DNA of 64,000 nt. Source: Alteromonas macleodii ATCC 27126 (GTDB lineage: Bacteria; Pseudomonadota; Gammaproteobacteria; Enterobacterales; Alteromonadaceae). A program made the position numbers and the translations under genes. The stretch spans positions 4,402,001 through 4,466,000 of the forward strand of contig NC_018632.1 of assembly GCF_000172635.2 (NCBI RefSeq), written 5' to 3'. The notes beneath the pieces are model-generated. The model was not told where the DNA came from. It worked only from the letters and a program-made list of their open reading frames with translations, and searched no databases. Position 1 is the stretch's first letter; each line of letters begins with the position of its first letter. Below, piece after piece: positions 1-7,343 of this stretch.

Positions 1-1429
1 CTACCCGCCGACAGTGAAAGTCGTGTATTTAAACGAAGTGGGAAGCAGTGCAGTTGCTGATACAGATACGACCTCAGAATCAAATGACGCAGCGGCCTCT
101 TCGCAAAGCGAGCAGTTCGATTTAGCGCAAAGGCTAATTGATAAAGATAACCTTGCGCTCACTTTAGCTCTATTTTTTGCACTAGGCGTAGGCTTAGCCT
201 TTACGCCTTGCGTATTTCCTATGTATCCCATTGTGTCGGGCATTGTGATTGGTCAGGGCAAGCCTAAAACCGCATCGCATTCATTCTGGCTAACCTTTGT
301 TTATGTACAAGGCATGGCAATTACATACTCGTTGCTTGGGTTGGTTGTCGCTGTGGCAGGAGCGCAGTTTCAAGCTGCGCTTCAACACCCTGTGGTGCTG
401 GGCGTATTCATTGTGCTATTTGTGGCGCTTGCCGTTGCTCTGTTTGGTGGCTTTGAAATTCAGCTACCGGCAAAGTATCAAGAAAAGCTCACTCACATGA
501 GTAACAATCAAACGCCCGGCAGTTTCGCAGGGGTGTTTATTATGGGCGTATTGTCTGGCCTTATCGCTTCACCCTGCACTACTGCCCCGCTAACCGGTAT
601 ATTGTTATTCATCGCCCAAACTGGCGATATGACACTGGGCTTTATTTCTCTTTACTTGTTAAGTATTGGTATGGGCGTTCCACTTATTCTGTTCGGCATG
701 ACAGGTGGAAAACTCCTACCTAAAGCAGGTAACTGGATGAATGTGGTTAAGGTGACTTTCGGCTTTATGATGCTTGCCGTGGCCATTGTGTTTATTGAGC
801 GTTTATATAATAGCCCAGCCACTGGCTTCCTATGGGGATTGCTTGGCTTCGGTTTATTCGGTTACTACTGGGTACTCAATCGCGCCAGCAAAAACTCACT
901 GATGAAACTTGTACGTGCTGTTGTGGTGGCAATAGGCATCATGGGAAGTGCTGGCCTTACTTATCAAGCAGGGCTAAACACAGAGCTTTGGGGCGAACAT
1001 GCTGATGGTGTTCACGCAGGGCACCCAGACTTTGTTGTTGCGCGAGATTTGACAGACTTACGTAATAAAATTGCGGCGGCTAACGCACAAGGTAAAACCG
1101 TGATGGTCGATTTGTACGCCGACTGGTGCGTAGCCTGTAAGGAGTTCGAGAAGTACACGTTCCCAGACGAAAAAGTGGTATCTGCGCTTAGCAATACGGT
1201 ATGGATGCAGATGGACCTTACCGATAACACACCAGAACGTCAGGAGATTTTTGACACCTTTACTGTGCTAGGCCTGCCTACCATTTTGTTCTTTGACGAA
1301 AACGGCGACGAGCTAACCAAAGCCCGTGTCACCGGGTTTATGAAAGCAGACGCCTTTGCCGGTCACGTAAACGAGTGGCTTAACAATAGGTCTAACACTA
1401 ATGACGGTCAAATTGGTCGCTTGGACTAA
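1..1429 (+). CDS. dsbD: Thiol:disulfide interchange protein DsbD, 5'-partial
   Basis: DsbD carries electrons from cytoplasmic thioredoxin across the inner membrane to periplasmic disulfide isomerases and reductases. The frame is open to the left edge (codons begin at base 2), so the N-terminal periplasmic domain lies outside the window. What remains is the eight-helix membrane domain with its redox pair in FTPCVFPMYP (C66 counting from a GTG at 14) and IASPCTTAP (C188), then the thioredoxin-like gamma domain with YADWCVACKE (C372/C375). These motifs are diagnostic for the family. The GTG at 14 is not the true start. The next gene begins 115 bases downstream. Identification is firm; only the missing 5' end is uncertain. 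Confidence 0.95.
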   Translation, partial: YPPTVKVVYLNEVGSSAVADTDTTSESNDAAASSQSEQFDLAQRLIDKDNLALTLALFFALGVGLAFTPCVFPMYPIVSGIVIGQGKPKTASHSFWLTFVYVQGMAITYSLLGLVVAVAGAQFQAALQHPVVLGVFIVLFVALAVALFGGFEIQLPAKYQEKLTHMSNNQTPGSFAGVFIMGVLSGLIASPCTTAPLTGILLFIAQTGDMTLGFISLYLLSIGMGVPLILFGMTGGKLLPKAGNWMNVVKVTFGFMMLAVAIVFIERLYNSPATGFLWGLLGFGLFGYYWVLNRASKNSLMKLVRAVVVAIGIMGSAGLTYQAGLNTELWGEHADGVHAGHPDFVVARDLTDLRNKIAAANAQGKTVMVDLYADWCVACKEFEKYTFPDEKVVSALSNTVWMQMDLTDNTPERQEIFDTFTVLGLPTILFFDENGDELTKARVTGFMKADAFAGHVNEWLNNRSNTNDGQIGRLD

Positions 1430-1544
1430 GGCGCGTCGATTCGAGGACTTTCCTCTTCTCATATGGCGAGTATGGCGAGCGGTGCGAGACGCCGCTCCCT
1501 TTATCTCGGGTAGAAACGGGGTTCAGAAAAGAAGGGTGGCTTCA

Positions 1545-2354
1545 ATGCTGGCCTTCTTATTTATTTCGCTCACTTTTTCCCTATCAGTAACAGCGAAAAC
1601 CACGGGGTGCTTTGATAACAAACGCTTTTGTTTTGAACTTACGCCTTCGTCTTCTTCTCTTTATTTAGTCTCAGTACAGAGAAAAGTAGAATTGCCCGTA
1701 GCGCTAACTCTGTATTCCAATGTTATGCAAGACATTCCCACAGGCAATGGGGAGCTTAAATCGAAAGCCCACGTTAACGCATTTTTAGATACCAATGACC
1801 AAGTGCCCCTTGGCGTAGTAAAAAATGCCGACGCATTCTGGGCATCTATGCGCGTTAAATGGACGGTGGGGCGCGTAGACGCGATACACGACAACGCCTA
1901 TACGTATCTGCCACCGCTACAGCCAGCTAGCAAATACCGTATTGTTCAAGGCTTTAACGGCAATTTTAGTCATTCTGGTGCGTCAAGGTATGCGCTCGAT
2001 TTTGCCGCGCCTGTAGGTACACCTATTTTAGCCGCCCGGGAAGGCGTAGTGATCGACACGAAAGATGACGGCACGAAAGGCGGGCCAACGCCGAAGTTTG
2101 CAAAATACGCTAACTACGTTGTTATTCTTCATAGCGACGGAACCACCGGCGAATACTACCACCTGAAATATAATGGTGTTGTAGTAACAAGAGGGCAAAC
2201 TGTAAAGCGCGGGCAGCTTATCGGTTATACCGGCAATACGGGGTTTTCTTCCTTACCCCACCTTCACTTTGGCATTTATGTAGCCAAATTCCATGGTAAG
2301 TACGTGAGTGTGCCGTTTTCCCTCGACAGCGCCCTAACTAAGGCCTCGCCTTAG
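1545..2354 (+). CDS. Exported M23-family metallopeptidase
   Basis: Predicted zinc peptidase of the LytM/M23 group, acting on peptidoglycan cross-links or on a periplasmic protein. I start it at the ATG at 1545 (269 aa). That start follows a GAAGGG ribosome site and gives a good signal peptide, with a hydrophobic run ending near VTA. A longer frame back to 1401 would overlap dsbD and lacks such a start. The C-terminal half has the M23 signature: HSGASRYALDFAAPVGTP, in which H and D are zinc ligands; the conserved hairpin around AAREGVV; YYHLKYNG; and the HLHFGIYV HxH motif. The N-terminal 130 residues match nothing I recognise. The substrate cannot be told from sequence. Confidence 0.85.
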   Translation: MLAFLFISLTFSLSVTAKTTGCFDNKRFCFELTPSSSSLYLVSVQRKVELPVALTLYSNVMQDIPTGNGELKSKAHVNAFLDTNDQVPLGVVKNADAFWASMRVKWTVGRVDAIHDNAYTYLPPLQPASKYRIVQGFNGNFSHSGASRYALDFAAPVGTPILAAREGVVIDTKDDGTKGGPTPKFAKYANYVVILHSDGTTGEYYHLKYNGVVVTRGQTVKRGQLIGYTGNTGFSSLPHLHFGIYVAKFHGKYVSVPFSLDSALTKASP

Positions 2355-2657
2355 CATTTATAGCAATACATACTGATACTTTTCGTTAAAACTACCATCT
2401 CATCCCCCACTAACGCCTTCTGAGAGTGCAGCATGCTGCGGTTTCACAGGCAGCAAATAAGCAAACTTTCCAATAAACTTTGCGCCGAAAACACCTGATT
2501 AGACCAGTATTTTGCTGCGAAATCTTTATCTATCACTATAATCAGCATTTAACACAATAAACGAACAAATTAATTGGCTTTTTTTCGTGCAACTGTCACA
2601 AAAGTTTGTTGAAATGGCAATAACCGTGACTTTTTCCCGAAGATAGCAGCAAACTAG
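2355..2657. other. Gap before aroQ; weak promoter candidate
   Basis: No gene is seen here. A TATAAT hexamer lies at 2537-2542, with TTGCTG at 2512-2517 as a poorly spaced (19 bp) -35 candidate, so the aroQ-accBC transcript could start near 2550. A 12-bp perfect palindrome, GCAGCATGCTGC (2428-2439), has no U-run and is unlikely to terminate transcription. No riboswitch-like fold was recognised. Confidence 0.3.
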
Positions 2658-3098
2658 ATGAATATTTTGTTATTGAACGGCCCTAACCTGAATATGTTAG
2701 GCCAAAGAGAACCCGACAAATACGGCACACAAACCTTGCAAGACATCGTAGATGATTTGCAGGCGCAGGCTGCGTCAAGCAACGTGACCTTAACGCATTT
2801 TCAGTCAAACGCTGAGTTTGAACTGATTGATCGCGTGCACGCTGCTATGGGTACTGTTGATGCCATTATTATTAATCCTGCTGCCTTCACGCACACCAGC
2901 GTCGCCCTTCGCGATGCATTATTAAGTGTCAATATCCCGTTTATTGAAGTGCATTTGTCGAACGTTCACGCCCGTGAACCGTTTCGTCATCATTCCTATT
3001 TTTCTGATGTTGCAGCTGGCGTCATTGTTGGCCTTGGTGCCATGGGCTACTCGCTCGCGCTAACTGCAGCAATCAACTTACCGAAATCGCATAAATAA
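2658..3098 (+). CDS. aroQ: 3-dehydroquinate dehydratase, type II
   Basis: Removes water from 3-dehydroquinate to give 3-dehydroshikimate, step three of the shikimate pathway, in the cytoplasm as a dodecamer. The 146 aa length is normal for the type II family. The family motifs are present in order: [17 protein letters not shown] at the start (the Tyr of the flexible lid is in KYG), [27 protein letters not shown], and [17 protein letters not shown], which includes the catalytic His region and the substrate-phosphate-facing residues. It stands directly ahead of accB (14 bases) and accC, an arrangement common in gammaproteobacteria that suggests one transcript. Confidence 0.96.
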   Translation: MNILLLNGPNLNMLGQREPDKYGTQTLQDIVDDLQAQAASSNVTLTHFQSNAEFELIDRVHAAMGTVDAIIINPAAFTHTSVALRDALLSVNIPFIEVHLSNVHAREPFRHHSYFSDVAAGVIVGLGAMGYSLALTAAINLPKSHK

Positions 3099-3112
3099 AG
3101 CAGAGACAGAAC

Positions 3113-3577
3113 ATGGATATTAGAAAGATTAAAAAACTCATCGAACTAGTGGAAGAATCTGGCATTGCCGAGCTAGAAATCACTGAAGGCGAAGAGTCTG
3201 TACGCATCCACCGTGGCCCAACGGGTGTTCAAGCGCCAATGAACTACAGCTTTGCAGCACCAGCTGCACCGCAAATGGCACCTGCTCCAGCGGCGGCCGC
3301 TACCACTGCTTCTGAAGCACCAGCAGAGCCAGCTCAGCCAGAAGGTCACGTTGTTAAGTCTCCAATGGTAGGTACGTTCTACCGTGCATCTTCACCAACG
3401 GCAAAAGCATTTGCAGAAGTGGGTCAGCAAGTGAAAGTTGGCGACACGCTTTGTATCGTTGAAGCGATGAAGATGATGAACCAAATTGAAGCAGATAAAG
3501 CCGGTGTGGTTAAGGCAATCTTGGTTGAAAACCAAGACCCTGTAGAATTTGACCAGCCAATGTTCATCATTGAATAA
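3113..3577 (+). CDS. accB: Biotin carboxyl carrier protein of acetyl-CoA carboxylase
   Basis: Carries the biotin that shuttles CO2 between biotin carboxylase and the carboxyltransferase in malonyl-CoA formation, the first step of fatty acid synthesis. It has 154 aa. The N-terminal helical segment opens [18 protein letters not shown] flexible Ala/Pro-rich linker follows at about residues 45-75, then the biotinyl domain with the invariant EAMKMMN, whose second Lys-side Met context marks the biotinylated Lys, about 35 residues from the C-terminus. The thumb typical of AccB is present before the motif. It sits 14 bases upstream of accC, and the two are co-transcribed in most proteobacteria, so a shared operon with aroQ is likely. 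Confidence 0.97.
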   Translation: MDIRKIKKLIELVEESGIAELEITEGEESVRIHRGPTGVQAPMNYSFAAPAAPQMAPAPAAAATTASEAPAEPAQPEGHVVKSPMVGTFYRASSPTAKAFAEVGQQVKVGDTLCIVEAMKMMNQIEADKAGVVKAILVENQDPVEFDQPMFIIE

Positions 3578-3591
3578 GCGAGTGCTTAACT

Positions 3592-4935
3592 ATGCTAGAT
3601 AAAGTACTTATTGCTAACCGTGGTGAGATTGCCCTGCGTATTTTGAGAGCCTGTAAAGAACTAGGCATCAAAACCGTAGCAGTGCACTCTACTGCGGATA
3701 AAAACTTGAAGCACGTGTTGCTGGCTGACGAATCAATTTGTATTGGTAAAGCATCAGCAACCGAAAGCTACCTGAACATTCCTCGCATTATTGCTGCTGC
3801 AGAAGTCACTAACTCTATTGCTATTCACCCAGGTTACGGTTTCCTAGCGGAAAACGCAGACTTTGCTGAAGCGGTAGAAAAAAGCGGCTTTATTTTCATT
3901 GGCCCTAAAGCTGAAACTATCAACCTTATGGGTGACAAAGTTTCTGCTATCAACGCCATGAAAAAGGCAGGCGTACCGTGTGTACCCGGTTCCGACGGCC
4001 CGCTAACTGACGACGTAGAGCGCAACAAAGCCATTGCTAAGCGCATTGGTTACCCAATCATCGTTAAAGCTGCGGGCGGCGGCGGTGGTCGTGGTATGCG
4101 CGTGGTGCGCAGCGAAGCTGAGTTGATTAAAGCCATTGAAACAACGCAAGCGGAAGCTGGTGCTGCATTTGGTAACTCAACGGTTTACATGGAAAAATTC
4201 CTTGAGAACCCACGTCACGTTGAAATTCAGGTATTAGCCGATGGCCAAGGTAACGCCATTCACTTAGGTGAGCGTGACTGTTCAATGCAACGTCGCCACC
4301 AAAAAGTGGTTGAAGAAGCGCCTGCACCGGGTATTTCTGAGCAAATGCGCACCAAGATTGGCGATCGCTGCCGCAGAGCCTGTATTGAAATTGGCTACCG
4401 CGGAGCAGGTACATTCGAGTTCCTATATGAAAACGGCGAATTCTATTTCATTGAAATGAATACCCGTATTCAGGTAGAGCACCCAGTATCTGAAATGATC
4501 ACAGGCGTTGACCTTATTAAAGAGCAGCTTCGCATTGCAGCCGGTCAGCCACTATCAATTGATCAGTCGCAAATTCAAATTCGTGGCCACGCTATTGAAT
4601 GTCGAATTAACGCAGAAGATCCACAAACCTTCATTCCTAGCCCTGGTCCTATTGATATGTTCCATGCGCCAGGTGGTTTAGGTATTCGTTGGGAGTCGCA
4701 TATTTACGCGGGCTACCACGTGCCTCCTTACTACGACTCAATGATTGGTAAGCTTATCACTTATGGTGAAAGCCGCGACGAAGCGATTGCTCGTATGCGC
4801 CACGCCCTTGAAGAGATTGTGGTTGAAGGAATTAAAACGAATATCCCTCTTCAGCGAGCCATTATGGCCGATGAAAACTTCTTCGCGGGTGGAACCAACA
4901 TCCACTACCTAGAGAAGAAGCTAGGTTTAGCCTAA
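3592..4935 (+). CDS. accC: Acetyl-CoA carboxylase, biotin carboxylase subunit
   Basis: ATP-dependent carboxylation of the biotin on AccB, using bicarbonate. At 447 aa it has the family's normal length. It begins with the typical [17 protein letters not shown] of the pre-ATP-grasp domain. The Gly-rich ATP loop is [11 protein letters not shown] near residue 160, and the active-site segment is [12 protein letters not shown] with [13 protein letters not shown] strong stem-loop follows immediately, so this is the last gene of the aroQ-accB-accC unit. Identification is secure. Confidence 0.98.
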   Translation: MLDKVLIANRGEIALRILRACKELGIKTVAVHSTADKNLKHVLLADESICIGKASATESYLNIPRIIAAAEVTNSIAIHPGYGFLAENADFAEAVEKSGFIFIGPKAETINLMGDKVSAINAMKKAGVPCVPGSDGPLTDDVERNKAIAKRIGYPIIVKAAGGGGGRGMRVVRSEAELIKAIETTQAEAGAAFGNSTVYMEKFLENPRHVEIQVLADGQGNAIHLGERDCSMQRRHQKVVEEAPAPGISEQMRTKIGDRCRRACIEIGYRGAGTFEFLYENGEFYFIEMNTRIQVEHPVSEMITGVDLIKEQLRIAAGQPLSIDQSQIQIRGHAIECRINAEDPQTFIPSPGPIDMFHAPGGLGIRWESHIYAGYHVPPYYDSMIGKLITYGESRDEAIARMRHALEEIVVEGIKTNIPLQRAIMADENFFAGGTNIHYLEKKLGLA

Positions 4936-4943
4936 TCCCCCCT

Positions 4944-4982
4944 TTGGGCTACACGCTGTTTTTTGTGTAGCCCAATTTTCTT
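4944..4982 (+). terminator. Rho-independent terminator after accC
   Basis: An 11-bp perfect stem, TTGGGCTACAC / GTGTAGCCCAA (4944-4954 with 4965-4975), encloses a 10-base T-rich loop and is followed by ATTTTCTTTC. It lies 9 bases after the accC stop. Confidence 0.85.
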
Positions 4983-4984
4983 TC

Positions 4985-5022
4985 TTCGCTATTCGCTATT
5001 CGCTATTCGCTATTCGCTATTC
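4985..5022. repeat. Heptamer tandem repeat TTCGCTA, five copies plus TTC
   Basis: Five perfect head-to-tail copies of the 7-base unit TTCGCTA run from 4985 to 5019, followed by a partial TTC. The array is between the accC terminator and a candidate small RNA promoter, outside any coding region. Perfect short units of this kind usually arise by slipped-strand copying, so the copy number is expected to vary between strains. Confidence 0.9.
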
Positions 5023-5088
5023 AGCACATTCTAATTTTCCGATTACTACAATCAATTTTTAACGATTTTCCTATTTAAAAACTGGTTC

Positions 5089-5200
5089 TATACTGCATAC
5101 AAGTTTTAAGACATCTCCCTGAGTTTTAATGCTTTTGTGTGTTTTACCCTCATTGGAGTCCCACTCCACTTATTGCCGGCATCCCTGCCGGCTTTTTTTT
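5089..5200 (+). ncRNA. Candidate small RNA or transcription attenuator
   Basis: A TATACT -10-like hexamer (5089-5094, weak -35 TTTTCC) would start a transcript of about 100 nt near 5101. Its 3' half holds two consecutive hairpins. The first is TGGAGT-CCC-ACTCCA (5154-5168). The second is GCCGGCA-TCCC-TGCCGGC (5175-5192), followed directly by eight T. No open frame of credible quality lies inside. The layout is that of a free-standing Hfq-type small RNA. Because the downstream gene starts about 70-90 bases later in the same direction, it could instead be a leader attenuator. I do not recognise a named RNA family. Confidence 0.45.
5175..5200 (+). terminator. Strong rho-independent terminator
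   Basis: A seven-bp GC-rich perfect stem GCCGGCA/TGCCGGC with loop TCCC is followed by an eight-T run (5193-5200). There is no protein gene between it and the accC terminator, so its natural transcript is probably the candidate RNA at 5101-5200. Confidence 0.85.
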
Positions 5201-5268
5201 GTATTTTTTTCCTTAAACCGCTATTCGTTGCGCTAAGTAATTAGATTTAATGTATAAACTACTTAATC

Positions 5269-6234
5269 ATGTTGTTTAGGGTTAAACAGGTGCGAAATCC
5301 TTTTTTGTTTATTTTACCGCTGATAGCCATTGCAGGAACTAACGCGCAGGCAGAACAAATAGCGCCCACCTTCTCACAGAAGCTAGATATTCAGGTTCGT
5401 TACGATAATCGTTCCAACCGCCCGAGCCGCGAACAATATCGACTGCGTTACTATCCCTCTCTTGCCATCACTTCTGCGTGGTCAGTAAACAGCTTTGTGG
5501 TGACTGGCGATGACTTTTCATCAAGTCACAATACATTCGGCAGCGACAACACTGATTATCTCTACGCAAGGCGTCTGTACTTAAGGCATGAAACCGGTTC
5601 GGGGAAAACTGAGTTAGGTGTTATTCCAACTTACAAAGGGCGTGTTTCTTCCACCGGCTTGTCGAAAGATGGTTGGATAACGGGAGTACGTCACGTGAAG
5701 CAATTGCAAAACGACACCGCCATTGAAATAGTCGTTGGTCAACTTGCAAATGCTGAAGCATCTGAAGCCTTTAATATTGGCGGAGAGGATGAGTATTTCG
5801 AAATTGAATATTCGGCCAAGATGGGACAACGACATAGCTACGAAGCCAGTTTTGAAAGAATGCTGAACGGTACGTTTGCCCGGGCAGAATATCGATTACG
5901 TATTAATGAACAAGATACCGCGTTCATTGAATTAGTGCAGCGTACTGATGAAAGTGCTGCGAAAGTTGTAGTGGGCACCAGCGGTGAATTCGCTGCAAGC
6001 GCTTTTAACACATCATATCCTATCGAATATTTTGCTTACTATTCCTATATAGACAGTAGTTTTGGTGAGCGCGCTGAATTAATTGAAGACTTTCTAGGAA
6101 CAGGTCACGGCGGCTCTCTGGAATTTAGTGGCGTGCTATCTGAGAAGCATGATGTTGAATGGTTTATAAGAGCTGATGTGGTAGATAGCGTCAGTCGATT
6201 ACTGGCAGGAGTAAAACTCTCCTTCGATAGTTGA
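5269..6234 (+). CDS. Putative outer-membrane beta-barrel protein
   Basis: 321 aa from ATG. The N-terminal signal peptide has a hydrophobic segment FLFILPLIAIAG and a likely cut after AQA. The mature part is rich in alternating hydrophobic/polar strands and aromatic residues (for example LDIQVRYDN, YRLRYYPSLAI, YLYARRLYLRH, AEYRLRI, VEWFIRAD). It ends in an amphipathic strand, LLAGVKLSFDS, resembling an outer-membrane barrel but without the usual terminal Phe. No named family is recognised. The ATG has no clear ribosome site. A GTG at 5290 is preceded by AGGG at suitable spacing and would give a more normal signal peptide, so it is a real alternative. It stands alone. Confidence 0.6.
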   Translation: MLFRVKQVRNPFLFILPLIAIAGTNAQAEQIAPTFSQKLDIQVRYDNRSNRPSREQYRLRYYPSLAITSAWSVNSFVVTGDDFSSSHNTFGSDNTDYLYARRLYLRHETGSGKTELGVIPTYKGRVSSTGLSKDGWITGVRHVKQLQNDTAIEIVVGQLANAEASEAFNIGGEDEYFEIEYSAKMGQRHSYEASFERMLNGTFARAEYRLRINEQDTAFIELVQRTDESAAKVVVGTSGEFAASAFNTSYPIEYFAYYSYIDSSFGERAELIEDFLGTGHGGSLEFSGVLSEKHDVEWFIRADVVDSVSRLLAGVKLSFDS

Positions 6235-6260
6235 ATGAAACGAAGCGCCTACTCCACATA

Positions 6261-6285
6261 AAAAAGGCCCATCAAACGATGGGCC
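6261..6285 (-). terminator. Terminator-like hairpin pointing to the minus strand
   Basis: Perfect 8-bp stem GGCCCATC/GATGGGCC (6266-6273, 6278-6285) with an AAAC loop. The run of A at 6260-6265 becomes a U-run only when read on the minus strand. The plus-strand side lacks a U-run. No annotated minus-strand gene ends here; the next minus-strand gene stops at 6978, beyond a plus-strand gene. Confidence 0.55.
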
Positions 6286-6484
6286 AAACAGCAAGAACGC
6301 GTACACACTTTAACAGTGCATAATAAGTTACGGCTTGTCGCCATTGTGAGTTCAATTGCCGCAGATTACGTATTTTTAATCTCTTGAGCTTTAAACTTAA
6401 AGTTGAGTTTATTAAACTTTAGTCTAATGAAGCGCTAAAGCTCGTACTGTTTAACTCTAATAATCGTAATTTGAAGGTGTTCTT

Positions 6485-6925
6485 GTGCCCAGCCGTTACG
6501 CTCAGTTCAAAGAAAAACTTCCCATTTCCCGACTCTCCGATGAAGCGCTGCTTGCGTTTCGCGTCCTTTTTGATGATCCTCTCGATATCGTAGACTTAGC
6601 GCAAGATATATCTGACTTAACGCTTTACCCGGAACGGCTGAAAGACAGTTATAGAAAGGAGTGGGAAGCCTACGTGCTAAAGGCACTGGCGTTTGAGATC
6701 AAACAACATACAGACGTTTCTCCTGCAGAGTTCATTGAGCTTGTCATGAACAAGGTAGAAGCGATTCAGCAAAATAACGACACCTATCAAAATCTATTGC
6801 GTCAGGTTCGCCACGCTAAGAGTATTCTGCAATCAGAAAACACGGTCGTTTTTCCTACCCCCATGCGTCAGCAGTTGACTGCGTTTCTTTTGCCGATTAC
6901 TACTATTTCGCCTCCCAAAAAATAA
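6485..6925 (+). CDS. Conserved hypothetical protein, all-helical
   Basis: 146 aa from a GTG at 6485, with GAAGG placed about 7 bases upstream as ribosome site. I do not recognise the family. The sequence is charged and mostly helical by composition, with no signal peptide, no membrane span and no metal-binding pattern. The final 25 residues turn Pro/Thr-rich (FPTPMRQQL to SPPKK). It is a lone plus-strand gene between an outer-membrane protein and a convergent small gene. A cytoplasmic location is the only safe inference. Confidence 0.6.
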   Translation: MPSRYAQFKEKLPISRLSDEALLAFRVLFDDPLDIVDLAQDISDLTLYPERLKDSYRKEWEAYVLKALAFEIKQHTDVSPAEFIELVMNKVEAIQQNNDTYQNLLRQVRHAKSILQSENTVVFPTPMRQQLTAFLLPITTISPPKK

Positions 6926-6977
6926 AGGCAGCGACAACGTAAGGCAGTTCCGCTTCTATAGGAAAGGTTTCTACACG

Positions 6978-7241
6978 CTACTTATTAGCGCCTTTAAATT
7001 TGTACTGAGAGGGGCAGTATCCTCTGTCCACACCATCAGGGCGCAGGCTGGCATGTTTGGTTTTTCTACCCGACACGCGCTCTCGCCAGTTCTTGAAGGT
7101 TTTCTGTTTGAGATTTTTACGCATAAGCTTTATCACATCTTTTTCAGGCAGCCCGTATAAACGCTCTATTGCCTCGAAAGGCGTACGGTCTTCCCACGCC
7201 ATTTCAATTACACGTGATTCTTGTTCTTCAGTTAATGCCAT
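6978..7241 (-). CDS. TIGR03643 / DUF2805 family small protein
   Basis: 87 aa. The sequence MALTEEQESRVIEMAWEDRT, followed by PFEAIERLYGL and ERVSGRKTKHASLRP, is the conserved pattern of the DUF2805 (TIGR03643) family, small proteins of unknown role found in many marine Gammaproteobacteria and Bacteroidetes. The first half looks like a helix-turn-helix (EEQESRVIEMAWEDRTPFEAIERLYGL), and the second half is basic and ends in an aromatic tail, so nucleic-acid contact is possible but unproven. It is convergent with the gene at 6485 and lies 100 bases downstream of the FAN1-like gene, which is on the same strand. Confidence 0.8.
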   Translation of the reverse strand: MALTEEQESRVIEMAWEDRTPFEAIERLYGLPEKDVIKLMRKNLKQKTFKNWRERVSGRKTKHASLRPDGVDRGYCPSQYKFKGANK

Positions 7242-7343
7242 TTCTTACATCTCAATATGCGTGTTTAACCCCACTACATACTTATTTTCGGCTCATTTTG
7301 TTCAGTTCAACTACGCTAAAGTTCCAAACAATTAGTGGCCGAC

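Noticed and set aside
2428..2439. 12-bp palindrome GCAGCATGCTGC in front of aroQ
   Set aside because: Too short and without U-run; probably chance.
4985..5022. CRISPR array
   Set aside because: Units are 7 bases with no spacers and there are no cas genes.
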